64,000 bases of DNA, taken from positions 8,992,501-9,056,500 of the forward strand of contig OX637291.1 of NCBI GenBank assembly GCA_951799445.1, written 5' to 3'. Under the pieces are notes generated by a model. The model had not been told where the DNA came from and did no database searches. It saw only the letters and a list, made by a program, of their open reading frames with translations. Shown here piece after piece: positions 51,225-61,159 of this stretch. The position numbers and the translations under genes were made by a program. Numbering within the stretch: the first letter of the stretch is position 1; every line of letters starts with the position of its first letter. This stretch comes from Pseudisothecium myosuroides. Its lineage: Eukaryota > Streptophyta > Bryopsida > Hypnales > Lembophyllaceae.

Positions 51225-52481
51225 ATGACGGAGACGAACGAGGCTCCAGAAGATGTGGAGCTTGGGATCAGACAAACCACGGCACCAGTGCAGACTTCCC
51301 CACCAAATGTTCTCGAGCAAGCTAGGTTGGGGAATCTTGACCTGTTCCGGATTGAACTGGAAAGTGGCAACCATTCTTTGGTCTTCAAAGCTGGACCTGA
51401 CGTGTACTTCAACCGAACTCCTCTCCACTTGGCGGCAATGGAGGGGCACAAGGAGATTGTGGGATTCATATTGAGTCGCCCAGAGATTTCCAGAGAGGTT
51501 GTGAACGACAAGGATTCTTTTGGCTATACACCGCTGCACTTGGCCGTCCGGCACTCGCGCGAGGACGTCGTGAGACTCCTCACGAGATCTGCGTGGGTAC
51601 TCCCCGACATATTTCTTGCAGCCACCAGTGAGCGAGATGATGTCGGTGCGTACTGCGGCGGCTGCACACCTCTCCACTTGGCTGCGGTGGGAGGAGACAC
51701 AACCATACCCACGCTCCTGCTGCGACAACCTCGTAAACTAGAGTTTGCGTATGCTCCTGCGAACATCAATGCCACGAACTGGAATAGCGAGACGCCCTTG
51801 GACTTAGCTCAAAAGAACAACTTTAAGGACCTTATGGAGGTTCTGGAGAACTCAGATTTGAACTATCTTCAGCAAGAAAGAGCGAGGATTGCCGTGTCTG
51901 CGAATGCCATCCTGGTGGGTGCGGCCCTGGTGGCAGCAGCGACCTCCGGCGCGTGGCTACAGCCTCCAGGCGGCATCCCGAACCCAGATTCTAAAGGACC
52001 ATCTCCAAGCTCTTCTCATGAGTACACTCCTTTTTTCTCAAAGAAAGGAATGAAAACTTCACGGATCTACTACTTTTTTATGTTTGATGCGTATGCTTTT
52101 TTGTTTTCAATGTTGGCCCTTGTGCTTGGAACCTTGGCCACTTTCCCGATTCCAGCATCGTTGAAAGTGGAGGTGAAGCGGCTGCGGAGAGTGGTGCGTA
52201 AAGCACAATGTTTTTTGGTGCTGGCCCTTGTATATCTCGTCGACTCCTCCGCGTTTGCTGCTACTGTAATTCTCTACAAGTATCCAGTAATCGACCATTT
52301 TAGCACTTGGATGCATTATTTTCTTCCTGGGATTCCGTTATTCTTTCATATTTTTGTGTCGCTCTATTCCTTCTCATTTATTATGAGAGAGGAGTATGGG
52401 ATCGAGAAATTGTGCATTTGGATCTTTTTAGTCACTCCTGCGGTGCTGTTTATTTATGCACACTTACGTGCGGAATTTTAA
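51225..52481 (+). CDS. Ankyrin-repeat protein with C-terminal PGG membrane domain (copy 2)
   Basis: An intact single frame of 418 codons starts from the first ATG (51225). Ankyrin repeats include NRTPLHLAAMEGHKEIVGFI, GYTPLHLAVRHSREDVVRLL and GCTPLHLAAVGGDTTIPTLL, and a short fourth, SETPLDLAQ. The PGG-type membrane segment NAILVGAALVAAATSGAWLQ with PPGG starts near residue 227. Later hydrophobic stretches (FDAYAFLFSMLALVLGTLAT, FLVLALVYLVDSSAFAATVI, two more before the end) suggest a multi-pass C-terminal half. It is a close paralogue of the gene at 29436-30779 but lacks its RERG insertion and has a different loop after PGG. Family knowledge suggests a membrane-anchored adaptor in signalling or defence; its specific role is unknown. 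Confidence 0.87.
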   Translation: MTETNEAPEDVELGIRQTTAPVQTSPPNVLEQARLGNLDLFRIELESGNHSLVFKAGPDVYFNRTPLHLAAMEGHKEIVGFILSRPEISREVVNDKDSFGYTPLHLAVRHSREDVVRLLTRSAWVLPDIFLAATSERDDVGAYCGGCTPLHLAAVGGDTTIPTLLLRQPRKLEFAYAPANINATNWNSETPLDLAQKNNFKDLMEVLENSDLNYLQQERARIAVSANAILVGAALVAAATSGAWLQPPGGIPNPDSKGPSPSSSHEYTPFFSKKGMKTSRIYYFFMFDAYAFLFSMLALVLGTLATFPIPASLKVEVKRLRRVVRKAQCFLVLALVYLVDSSAFAATVILYKYPVIDHFSTWMHYFLPGIPLFFHIFVSLYSFSFIMREEYGIEKLCIWIFLVTPAVLFIYAHLRAEF

Positions 52482-52974
52482 TTTAAATTTTAGTGTATAT
52501 ATATACATATATATCTTTTGAAAAAGCCTTGATTCATTCCATTTGGATGAGTGATGTGAATGTTACAAAGTGCCTTGTATAGTGGACAATTGGGAAATCT
52601 TCCTGAAGAAATTTAGTTTAGGATTTGTTTCCAAACTCAATTTTCACAATTTTTCGAACTAAAGCATCCGCTTGGGGTGGATTACTTGCTACAATAAATT
52701 GACCATTAGCATGTACATATGTCCATTCAATATTACAACAATTAACATTATAATTCTTTTTCCATCTTACGGCTACTTCTATATGACAATTATTTAAGAA
52801 TGAAAACTTCTAGTTTTTTTTTTCAAAAAAAAATCTTAGATTTTGAACTCAAATCTCCACAATAAAGGTTTTAACTTCAGAACTTTTCAGTGAAAAAGTT
52901 AAGTCAAGGGAATTTAAAGTCTAAAATCCAGGTTATGCAAGGTGGAAAAAACTCTTTTATTTTCCCTTTGAATC
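52482..52974. other. 3' flank of ankyrin/PGG copy 2
   Basis: It begins with an (AT)n-like tract, TATATATATACATATATATC, just after the stop. The rest, from about 52520, resembles the interior of TTAA families P and Q (CTTGATTCATTCCATTTGGA), so a fragment of such an element is probably present without its left end. Confidence 0.5.
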
Positions 52975-53917
52975 TTAACCCCTCAAAGTCCGAACACCGT
53001 TTTTTGACAATATAGCGATTTTAGACAGCTCATTATGAGTGGAGTATTTATTTTTTTTCTTTGAAATTTTCACAAAAGATGTGCATGAGGAGTAGCTTTA
53101 AGGTCCAACAATTTTAATAACTTTTGACTACATGGTTAAAAAGTTATTGTGTGATATGTAATTTTTCGTATACGGCGGGCAGCTCGGGCAGCTCAAAAAA
53201 ATTCTTTAAAAATCATTTTTTTTTTAAATAAAAATTTAAAATTGGTTCTTTAGATTTATATAAACGTGGAAAGCTTTAAATCATTCCATTTGGATTAATG
53301 AGTCAAAAGTTATGAGGATTCTTAGTTTGAAGGTAGTTATAGAATCTCTACTCTAAAATAAACTTTGAAGTCCTTTATTTAACTCAATTTTCAATATTTT
53401 TGAAAAAAAAATAAAAACATTGGATGTAGATTATTTATTACAACATTACAACTGTTGGGATTGGCATTTTTCAATTCCATAAATAAATTCTTAACAATTT
53501 AGTGTTTTGAATCAATCTCTACTTCTTTCTACTTACTATTTTTTTCCTATATGTCGTGCAATTCCAAATGATCTGAATTTTTTCAAGCATGTAGCCAACT
53601 TGCCTAGAAGAATGAATCCAAAGAGTAACCACCATTTGGGGCATTTTTCATACAAATGTGACCTTGTGAAGTGCAGCTGCCTGGATTTTCACAGGGACAA
53701 AAAAAGAGGTTTTGTCAATTGAAACGCTAATATCTTCCAATCCCCATGGTGGAAAATTTTGAAATTTTTTCCACATCTTCTCAAACCAGTGCTATATAAG
53801 ATCTTATAGTTACATGTGGCCAAAAATGTTTTTTTTCTAAAGTTTGGTACTTGTATTAGAAATGGCAGTTTTGGAGCGGTTTTGGTGAAAATATAGTCTT
53901 TGACCTTTAGGGGTTAA
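52975..53917 (+). mobile_element. TTAA-type MITE, family Q, copy 2
   Basis: A 943-bp element starts TTAACCCCTCAAAGTCCGAA and ends TTGACCTTTAGGGGTTAA. It serves as the uninterrupted reference for copy 1 at 25940-27625. Both TTAA flanks are present. Confidence 0.82.
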
Positions 53918-54105
53918 ACCTTGCATTCTACAAATCATGACCAAAGTGGAGGAAATTTTTTTCACACATTCTCATACATGTCTTGTGTAAGATCTTACAA
54001 CTCAATATACGAAAGAAGTACTGTAGTTTTCTTTCTTTGTGCTAGAAAATGCAGTTTTGAAGTGTTTTTTTTGGTGAAACAGAGTCATGAACCTTTAGGA
54101 ATGAA
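53918..54105 (+). mobile_element. Right-end fragment of a TTAA family element
   Basis: Directly after family Q copy 2 there is a second, truncated right end (CACATTCTCATACATG...GTGTAAGATCTTACA...GAAAATGCAGTTTTGAAGTG...GAACCTTTAGGAATGAAT). It has no partner left end. Confidence 0.55.
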
Positions 54106-57100
54106 TATTATCTGTACCAAGCAATACAAGAATACAGTCACTGATGTTTTAAAGATTCTACAGATAAACTGAGAAAAATGCAAGATTCGTTCTGTGATTT
54201 GCATTTGCATCCTGGCCCCATTTTTGCAGTTGGATCCAAAAACTACTCCCTTGTGATTTGTTCCATCCAAAATCGTTACTTAGAGACCACTATTCATGAG
54301 AGTCTAGGGTTGGTTTTAGAAACACCTATTTTCAGCACTTTGAAAATTCATAGTTTATTCATACGGTTTACCAAAAAATGCATTCATTTCTTAAAAATTC
54401 TAGAATCCCCTTTGGACTACCAACAAGACCCCACAAAAAGTTTTCCAATATAATAATGAGAACCATATTGAAATTAGTTGAATTGCTTAAACGGCCGATT
54501 TTAGGTGTAGTAACCTTACTTGAATATCGCAATTTTGGCTCTTTGAATCATGTCTTCAGATTGGATTTGAACATCAATGCAATTCTCATTTCTTCAAAGT
54601 ATTCAGGTATCCGCACCTAAATAATTAGACAACCAATTCTAACAAATTTTAGGGAAAAACATCATATTGTATCAAAAGTGAATGTAATAAATCTAAGAAT
54701 ATTTAGAATCTATATAAATATATGACGAATCTTGAAAGTTGAGGTCATAGGATAAGTATTATTGACACTAGACTACCCTTAGTCACACATCCTTGGAAGT
54801 ATTAAATGCTTGGCAACTCTCATTACTTGCTTGAAACAACTCTTGAGCTTCCATTGGTTCCTTTTGAAAACTATTGTTGAATTTGTGGAAACAATTTGTT
54901 GTATTTGGACTAATGAATGGTTGTGAAGAATTCTATTCTAGCTCCTAGCAAATGGTTGGTGTTGCAGAAGGGTGACCTGGATACTTTAAGGATTGTGCAC
55001 CTACAATTTTTGCTATCTCCAATTGATCAAAAATTATTTTACTTAGACCTTATTGGCATTGAAAGAGGATTCCAATGAACTTTTGCATCCATTATTTGAA
55101 CACCATATGAATAAATTATGAATTTTTCAAATTTAGAATACACTCTCTTAGTTTACCAAAAACAAACAATAAACTCTTGTAGACTTTCATGTTTCTAATT
55201 GTGATCATCTTGTGTACTAATCAACATCTAGATTTTAGTGTCGCTTTTTGGTCCACATGTAGGTGTTTCATTTTGGATTTCAGGTGTGCTTCATGTAAAA
55301 TTCTTGAGGAGCTCCTCGTAACCCTCGAGTTCTTTTTGGGGTGAAAATGACATGTCTTAGCAAAGCTACGTTCTCAATTGTTTATAAATTTTCTATGCCC
55401 AGTCAAAGTAGTGGTTGAAATTCTTTTCCAATTCGACTCTAAAATTGATTTTCAATTACAGAATCCCAATTGCTCTAGAATGTCAACCACTAGTAAAGGT
55501 TTGGAACTCAAGTCTGAAAGGACTTCCTTCCGTTGCCCAACATTTGATAAGGTAACCTTCCGAAAAGGTTTAGAATGAGCACTATCTGAAAATCGACATC
55601 TATAGATTCTTGTCTAAAATGTACTCCCACTATCTATGAGAATCTAGTGTTGATTTAAAAACATTTAGTTTTAGCACTTTGAAAATTTATAGTTTATTCA
55701 TCTAGTCTTCAAAATAATGCATTCTCAAAGAATCTTGAATCCCTGTTGACTACCAGTAAGATCCCACAAATTTCTTTTCAGTATAATAATGAACCCATGC
55801 TTAATTGCTTATTTTGTTGATTTTAAGTGTACTTACCTTATCCCTCCCTATTGTTACCGGAGTTGAATCGAGGTCTAGCATATTTGCCAACCTTGTGGAA
55901 AAAACAAGCCAGAGAATTGAATGGAAGGACTTGGGAAACAATCTGGTCAAGATTATTATCCACCTTGTAGCCCCACAACAAATTTTATAAAATGGTTGCT
56001 TTTAGTGAAATTGGTGAAGTTTCAATAGGAAGGTGTCCTCTACAAGTGCATATATGGCATATGTGTATAGGTGTATAGGGGTTGTAACTGGCTCCAGAAT
56101 TCCAAGGCCTATTTATTGCTAAAAATGGGGGCACTTTTTGCACTGTTCATGACTAAAATGCACCTCCAATTGCATTTTCCTTTCAATACTAGCCCAAATC
56201 CATACTAGTTCATATTTCAGAGCTTTCGACACTTGATTGTGAAAACTCTTTGGCACTCTAAAACACGTCATTTTAATCTCTAAAGTCTTCCAATGATCCA
56301 AATGGGGTTTTGGATTTTTAGGTATGCTCTTGTAGATGCAATTTTGACAGTATTTTTTGAAATATTTTTGTAGACTTGAGATTTCTTCCTACTTTCCAAC
56401 AAGCTAATTTGGAACAAAAAAACAAGTTTGTGGTTAGAGATTTAAGTTGTTTCAAAAATTCCTCAACTTTTAGGCTTGCAAAAAAAATACTTTTGAAAAA
56501 AATTTAAAAATTATTTTCTTGTTGAATATATTCACATCTATGCGGAAATTTTCATTCATTCCATTCTAAAGAATGAGATAGAAGGTGTGAAAAATTCTCA
56601 TTTGCGGGCAATCGTGAAACTACCACCCCACCCCACCTTCAAAAGAACAAATACTATGCGGTTTGTTTCTTTATTCAATCTTTGCAATTTTTAGAAATAA
56701 AAAAGTGCATAGGCTTTAGATGGTTTTCTACAACATTTCCACCATTAGGTTGGCCTATTTCAATTCCACGTTAGATTTATTAGCAATTTAATTTATTCAG
56801 TTATCTTATACATCCTCCTACATAATGATTGTTTAATTCCTAAAGTTCTTTTATGTTTAGAAGCCCAAAAATGCTTCAAAATACTAGTCTCTAAAGCAAG
56901 GCTAAAATTTTCATCTATATTTATTTTTTAGCAAATCTAATTGTAGGATCCTTTAGTTAATCTGTTAGAGTACATTCTCCTAAAATTTTAGAATAAAAAG
57001 CCTTACCAATCGCAAAATCATTTTGTTTGGGTTTCAAGAAGAAGTATTTTCAATTCTTCTCAAATGGTTAGATTTCATCTTTTGAACACTTTATCAAGAA

Positions 57101-57390
57101 TGTGTAGATCTTAGACCTTGCAATATTCTATAATATGTTGAAAAAATAAGTTGGGAACACATATAAAAGGCACAACAATTTTTGTAATTTTTGACTGTAT
57201 GGTACATCATGCTACATTAACATTATGATCTTGGAAATGCTAAACAAATAGGCTCTAAAAGTTGAAAAAGTAGACAAACAAGTTAGGTGATGTTAGAAGA
57301 TGCAAAAGAGATCACAAATTTGACCACTCTTCTTTGTTTTCAACAGATGTTATTATGCTTAAAAATCTGAAGAGTAATATAGCTTGACCT
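54106..57390. other. AT-rich intergenic stretch of old dispersed repeats
   Basis: Two diverged copies of one repeat lie at about 54270-54450 and 55605-55780 (AGCACTTTGAAAATTCATAG, TTTATTCAT, GACTACCA..AAGACCC), with an inverted relative at about 63430-63610. Another repeat at 54605-54830 recurs at 14450-14700. The short open frames are not supported as genes. Confidence 0.5.
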
Positions 57391-57975
57391 TTAATTCCTA
57401 AGTGCTCCAACATCCAGTTCCTGGACAATGAACAAATTCACAACTGACATTTTTTTTTCATCTATCTGCTTAAATGAAAGTCATCCTATTTTGTAGAGAT
57501 ACTTTATTAAGTTTTTGTCCTATCTAATGGTTGGATTTGGTATTATTAGTGTATATGTTTTTCTAAAATTACAAATGTCAAAGTATGTCAAGTGGTTGAC
57601 CAAGTCAAAATTGCATTGATTCTAGTTCAAAACTAGATTTATAAAAATGAAGTCATAGATTTAAAGAGCACAAAAATTGCAAAAAATCACCATATCAAGG
57701 GAACCTCATTTCAAATCCATTCCAACATATAGTACTCAAAAAATAATAACATTTTGCTTGTAACTGAATTTAGAAGGAATTTTAATTTATTTTTTAAAAT
57801 TTTAAAAAATATTGGTGATAGCATTGGTATATCTAACTGTATGGATGGAAGCTAAAACTCAAAGTCTACAACTTTTATTTGTATATCACTTCCAAAATAT
57901 TCTTCCAAACAACACTTTATAATGATTTTTTTCAAATTGACAATTTTGGATAAGACTCTAGGTGTTTAGAGTTAA
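57391..57975 (-). mobile_element. TTAA-type MITE, family S, copy 2
   Basis: A 585-bp element between TTAATTCCTAAGTGCTCC and TAGGTGTTTAGAGTTAA. The interior is the reverse complement of family S copy 1 (GAAAGTCATCCTATTTTG, AGTATGTCAAGTGGTTGACC). It has no adjacent 86-bp array. It is strongly diverged, hence old. Confidence 0.7.
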
Positions 57976-58792
57976 TCTTTATCACTATCCAATTTTATCA
58001 ACATCTACATTTTAATAATTCAATCTTCATAGTTAATATCAAGCAATATTCCTATCAGTCATTTTCATGAAATAATTTAAGGAGTCGGGAGGGTATGAAG
58101 ACAGGAATCCTAGTTAGGAATCCTAATTACAGGTGCTATAAATCCCTAAATGCCTAAGGCCTTTTTTGAGCTTTTAGAAATTTGTTCTAGATTGAACAAA
58201 AAGCCAACGTTTTGATGAGTTGTATCAATTTTTTCAGAATTGTAACTGTATAAATTCAAACTAGACATGTTAGAATTCACATAAAAAAGAAAACACAACA
58301 ATGTTACTTATGAATTGAAAGATTATAATGTTTGATCATGAGGGTGTTAAAATTGCAAAAATGATTATTTTGAAGTCTTTCAATCTTCTTATTACATGTT
58401 AAATCTAAAAAGTTGGTCACCAAAAAAGTATGAGGTAAATGGGCCTAACATGCATAACTCCAATCAATTTTGGCTTCTCAAAATCTACTCTACAATTTTT
58501 TAAATGAATTTCTAATGCAATTTCTCCTCCAAGATCTATTGTTTTTGAGGCTCTTTCCCAAGAGCCCTCAACACTACAAAAAGTCAAGAGTGCAATGCAC
58601 ACCCTTGCACAAAATCTTGAATAAAAAAAATCATAATTGAGCCATTTCAAAATCAAATTTTCTATGTTAAAATTAGGCTTCTAAAAGAATTTTTCAAAAA
58701 TATAAACTACTAAAGAATTGCAACTTGGTTACGTTTTATTTAAATTCAAAGTATTGTCAACACCAAAATTTGGTGCCTCAAGCATGTAGGGA
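57976..58792. other. AT-rich intergenic stretch
   Basis: It contains at 58120-58290 a diverged copy of the segment at 50230-50430 (TTTTTTGAGCTT, AAAAAGCCAA, AGACATGTTA). No gene is seen. Confidence 0.45.
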
Positions 58793-59726
58793 TTAACCTC
58801 TAAAGGCCCAAGGCCTTTTTTCTGCCAAAAAGCACTCAAAACTGCCATTTCTATAGCAAAGTATAAAAAAAAAATTTTAATGTTTTTTTTGAACATCTAA
58901 TTGAAGGATCTTACACCTAACTAGTATAAAAATGTATGGAAAAAATTTCAGAATTTTTGACCGCACAGATTGCAAGATATATGCGTTTAAAGTGAAAAAA
59001 ACAAGTTTTTCAGCACATTGCGGGGCTAGATTTTTTGGCTTCAAACATTTTTAACTTAAAATTTTTGCACTACAGCGTTTTGAGCTTTAAATCTTTATTG
59101 TAGAGAATTGAGTTGAAAGTCTAGGAAAAAAAAATTCAAAAAAACTTAATTATCATTCTTAAAAAAGTTGTTAAGTAGAAGTAGGTATAAGATAGAAGGA
59201 AAATCTAAGATATTCATATATTTTAAATGGAATTAAAATGCGCTAATTCCAATGGTGAGATTGTTCTAGAAAGTAAATTACACCATGCAAAAAAAAAAAT
59301 CTGAAAAATTTGAAGAATTGCATTCAGAAATAAATCCTACAAGTTATTTTTTTCAAGAAGATGCTCTAACTACCCGAAAAACAAGAATATCCATAACTTT
59401 CTCATAACATATCCAAATGAAATGAATCAAAGCTTTCTAGATAGGCAAAAATATAATCTATTAGGGGAAAAAATTCAAATTCAAATTCAAATTTTTGTCC
59501 ATTTTTTTTGCTGACCAGGTTGCCCGCCATCCCTTGTTTTGAGCTTATTTGGTCATAACTATTGTTCCCGGACACCGATTGTGAAAAAAATTATATCCCC
59601 ACAAAGCTTATTAGTTTTTCTATCTTCAAAAAAAGTTTCAAAAAATCAAGACAAAATTTCAGCCCGTAGGTACCTGCCCAAAATCCCATATGTCCCCCGA
59701 AGGGACAATGGGACTTTAGGGGTTAA
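58793..59726 (-). mobile_element. TTAA-type MITE, family P, copy J
   Basis: A 934-bp element starts TTAACCTCTAAAGGCCCAAG and ends GGGACTTTAGGGGTTAA. It is colinear with copies C and E. The ends carry a few substitutions but TTAA is intact on both sides. Confidence 0.83.
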
Positions 59727-60926
59727 TATGCAAAACTTGCATAGTAATCACCACGGTATAGTCAAATTGAAGTATAGAACTTAGCCAATTTAACCAAATT
59801 GACATTACCAGATTCTCCATCAGAACCAATGCCTAGCATTTAAGATGAATAGTGGAGTTAACACTAACATTCTAACCCATCCCTTGCCGCTTGCAGTTGG
59901 GCACTTGTATTTTTCCTCCCTTGCAGTAAAGGTACCCTTATTTGTGTCAAGAAAAAAAAACGACCAATCTCTTAGGTCTTTTGGTTCCGGTTTCTCTTTT
60001 TGTTGTTGTTGTTGTCTATGTTTGTCTTTTTGCTCTTATCTCTTCATTCGTCAGCCTTGGCTTGGCTTTTGTTCTTTTGTTCTTTTTAATGCAATGGTAT
60101 TTTCCATTTATTCAAAAAAAATACCAATAATGAAGAACAAAATTATAAAAGTATAATATAGATGTCCTCATAAAGCAACATTCCTCAAATAACCCTACAT
60201 ATCTCTACCAAAAACATGTCTTTCTTGTTGAAATTTTGGACTTCGGTAGTTGAGTGATTAGGAAAGAGAACATAAGTTATTTGATTGAAAAGCATTATTT
60301 TTGAAGGAATTATACGATTATAAAAAAAAGTGTTATTTGTTGACTTCTAACTTGGACTTTGATCTCACTTTCAGGGGATAGAATCCATCTTGGGGAGTTG
60401 AGCTTTGGAAAGAAGAAAGCGGTGAGGTAGGAGAAGCCACTAGGTGTAGAGAAAGCTTGGAACATAGCATTTTCATAACTATAAAAATTCATTGTATTTT
60501 GGAGGAATGTCGATAGTTGAGGACATCTATACTATTCTTACTGTCCAAAGTCAAGTTTTCAAAGTATCCAAGTCAATTATGTATAGTACAATCCCCGCCA
60601 AAGTGGAATTTATGGCAAAAAATGGTCCGACAAGGGCAATAGAGCTCGATGGAGAGGGCCATTTTTTGCCATTAAATTTTGTTGCATGACATAAACTACT
60701 GATGAGAAACGCAGAAATGAATGACAATTGTGCAATGGTTGTGCAGATCATTTGTTAGGGCAAAAGAGAAACCTGTAATCCCTGGTTACAACAATTGTAT
60801 TTGCTAGCAAGGGCCAAGGGATTTCAAAAAATAACCAATTGGGAAATGAATGGTGAGTTTCCCGGCAATGGTTTTATGTTGACTTATTACTATTTGAATC
60901 ATGTTGTGTGATGCAAAAGAATAGGA
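59727..60926. other. Intergenic stretch with an oligo(A)-tailed segment and a hairpin
   Basis: At about 59990-60120 a T-rich segment ends TAATGCAATGGTATTTTCCA then TTTATTCAAAAAAAA, resembling the tails at 33975-34272 and typical of a LINE/SINE 3' end. A 14-bp perfect inverted repeat lies at 60612-60672. No gene is supported. Confidence 0.45.
60612..60672. repeat. Inverted repeat ATGGCAAAAAATGG...CCATTTTTTGCCAT
   Basis: Exact 14-bp arms at 60612-60625 and 60659-60672 around a 33-base, GC-richer spacer. TTT/AAA extends the pairing at the outer edges. Confidence 0.75.
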
Positions 60927-61159
60927 TTAATTCCTTAGCGCTGGAATCTTTTCTTGATTTTTTGCATATTTTTGCTTGTATCTTTACAAACATATTTTAC
61001 AAATATATATACTATTTACCTCAATTTCATCACATAAAGTGTTAAAAAAAAAGTCAAGCACTGATGTTTGGATGAATGAGAAGTTTTGTGGTCAAAAAAG
61101 CCCCTTCAACCTCTCTGTTTATTGTCCAAATTTTGAATGTCAGAGCACTAAGGAGTTAA
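60927..61159. mobile_element. Short TTAA-type MITE, 233 bp
   Basis: The left end TTAATTCCTTAGCGCTGG and the inverse of the right end, TTAACTCCTTAGTGCTCTG, match well. The size agrees with the element at 35626-35855. Confidence 0.65.
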
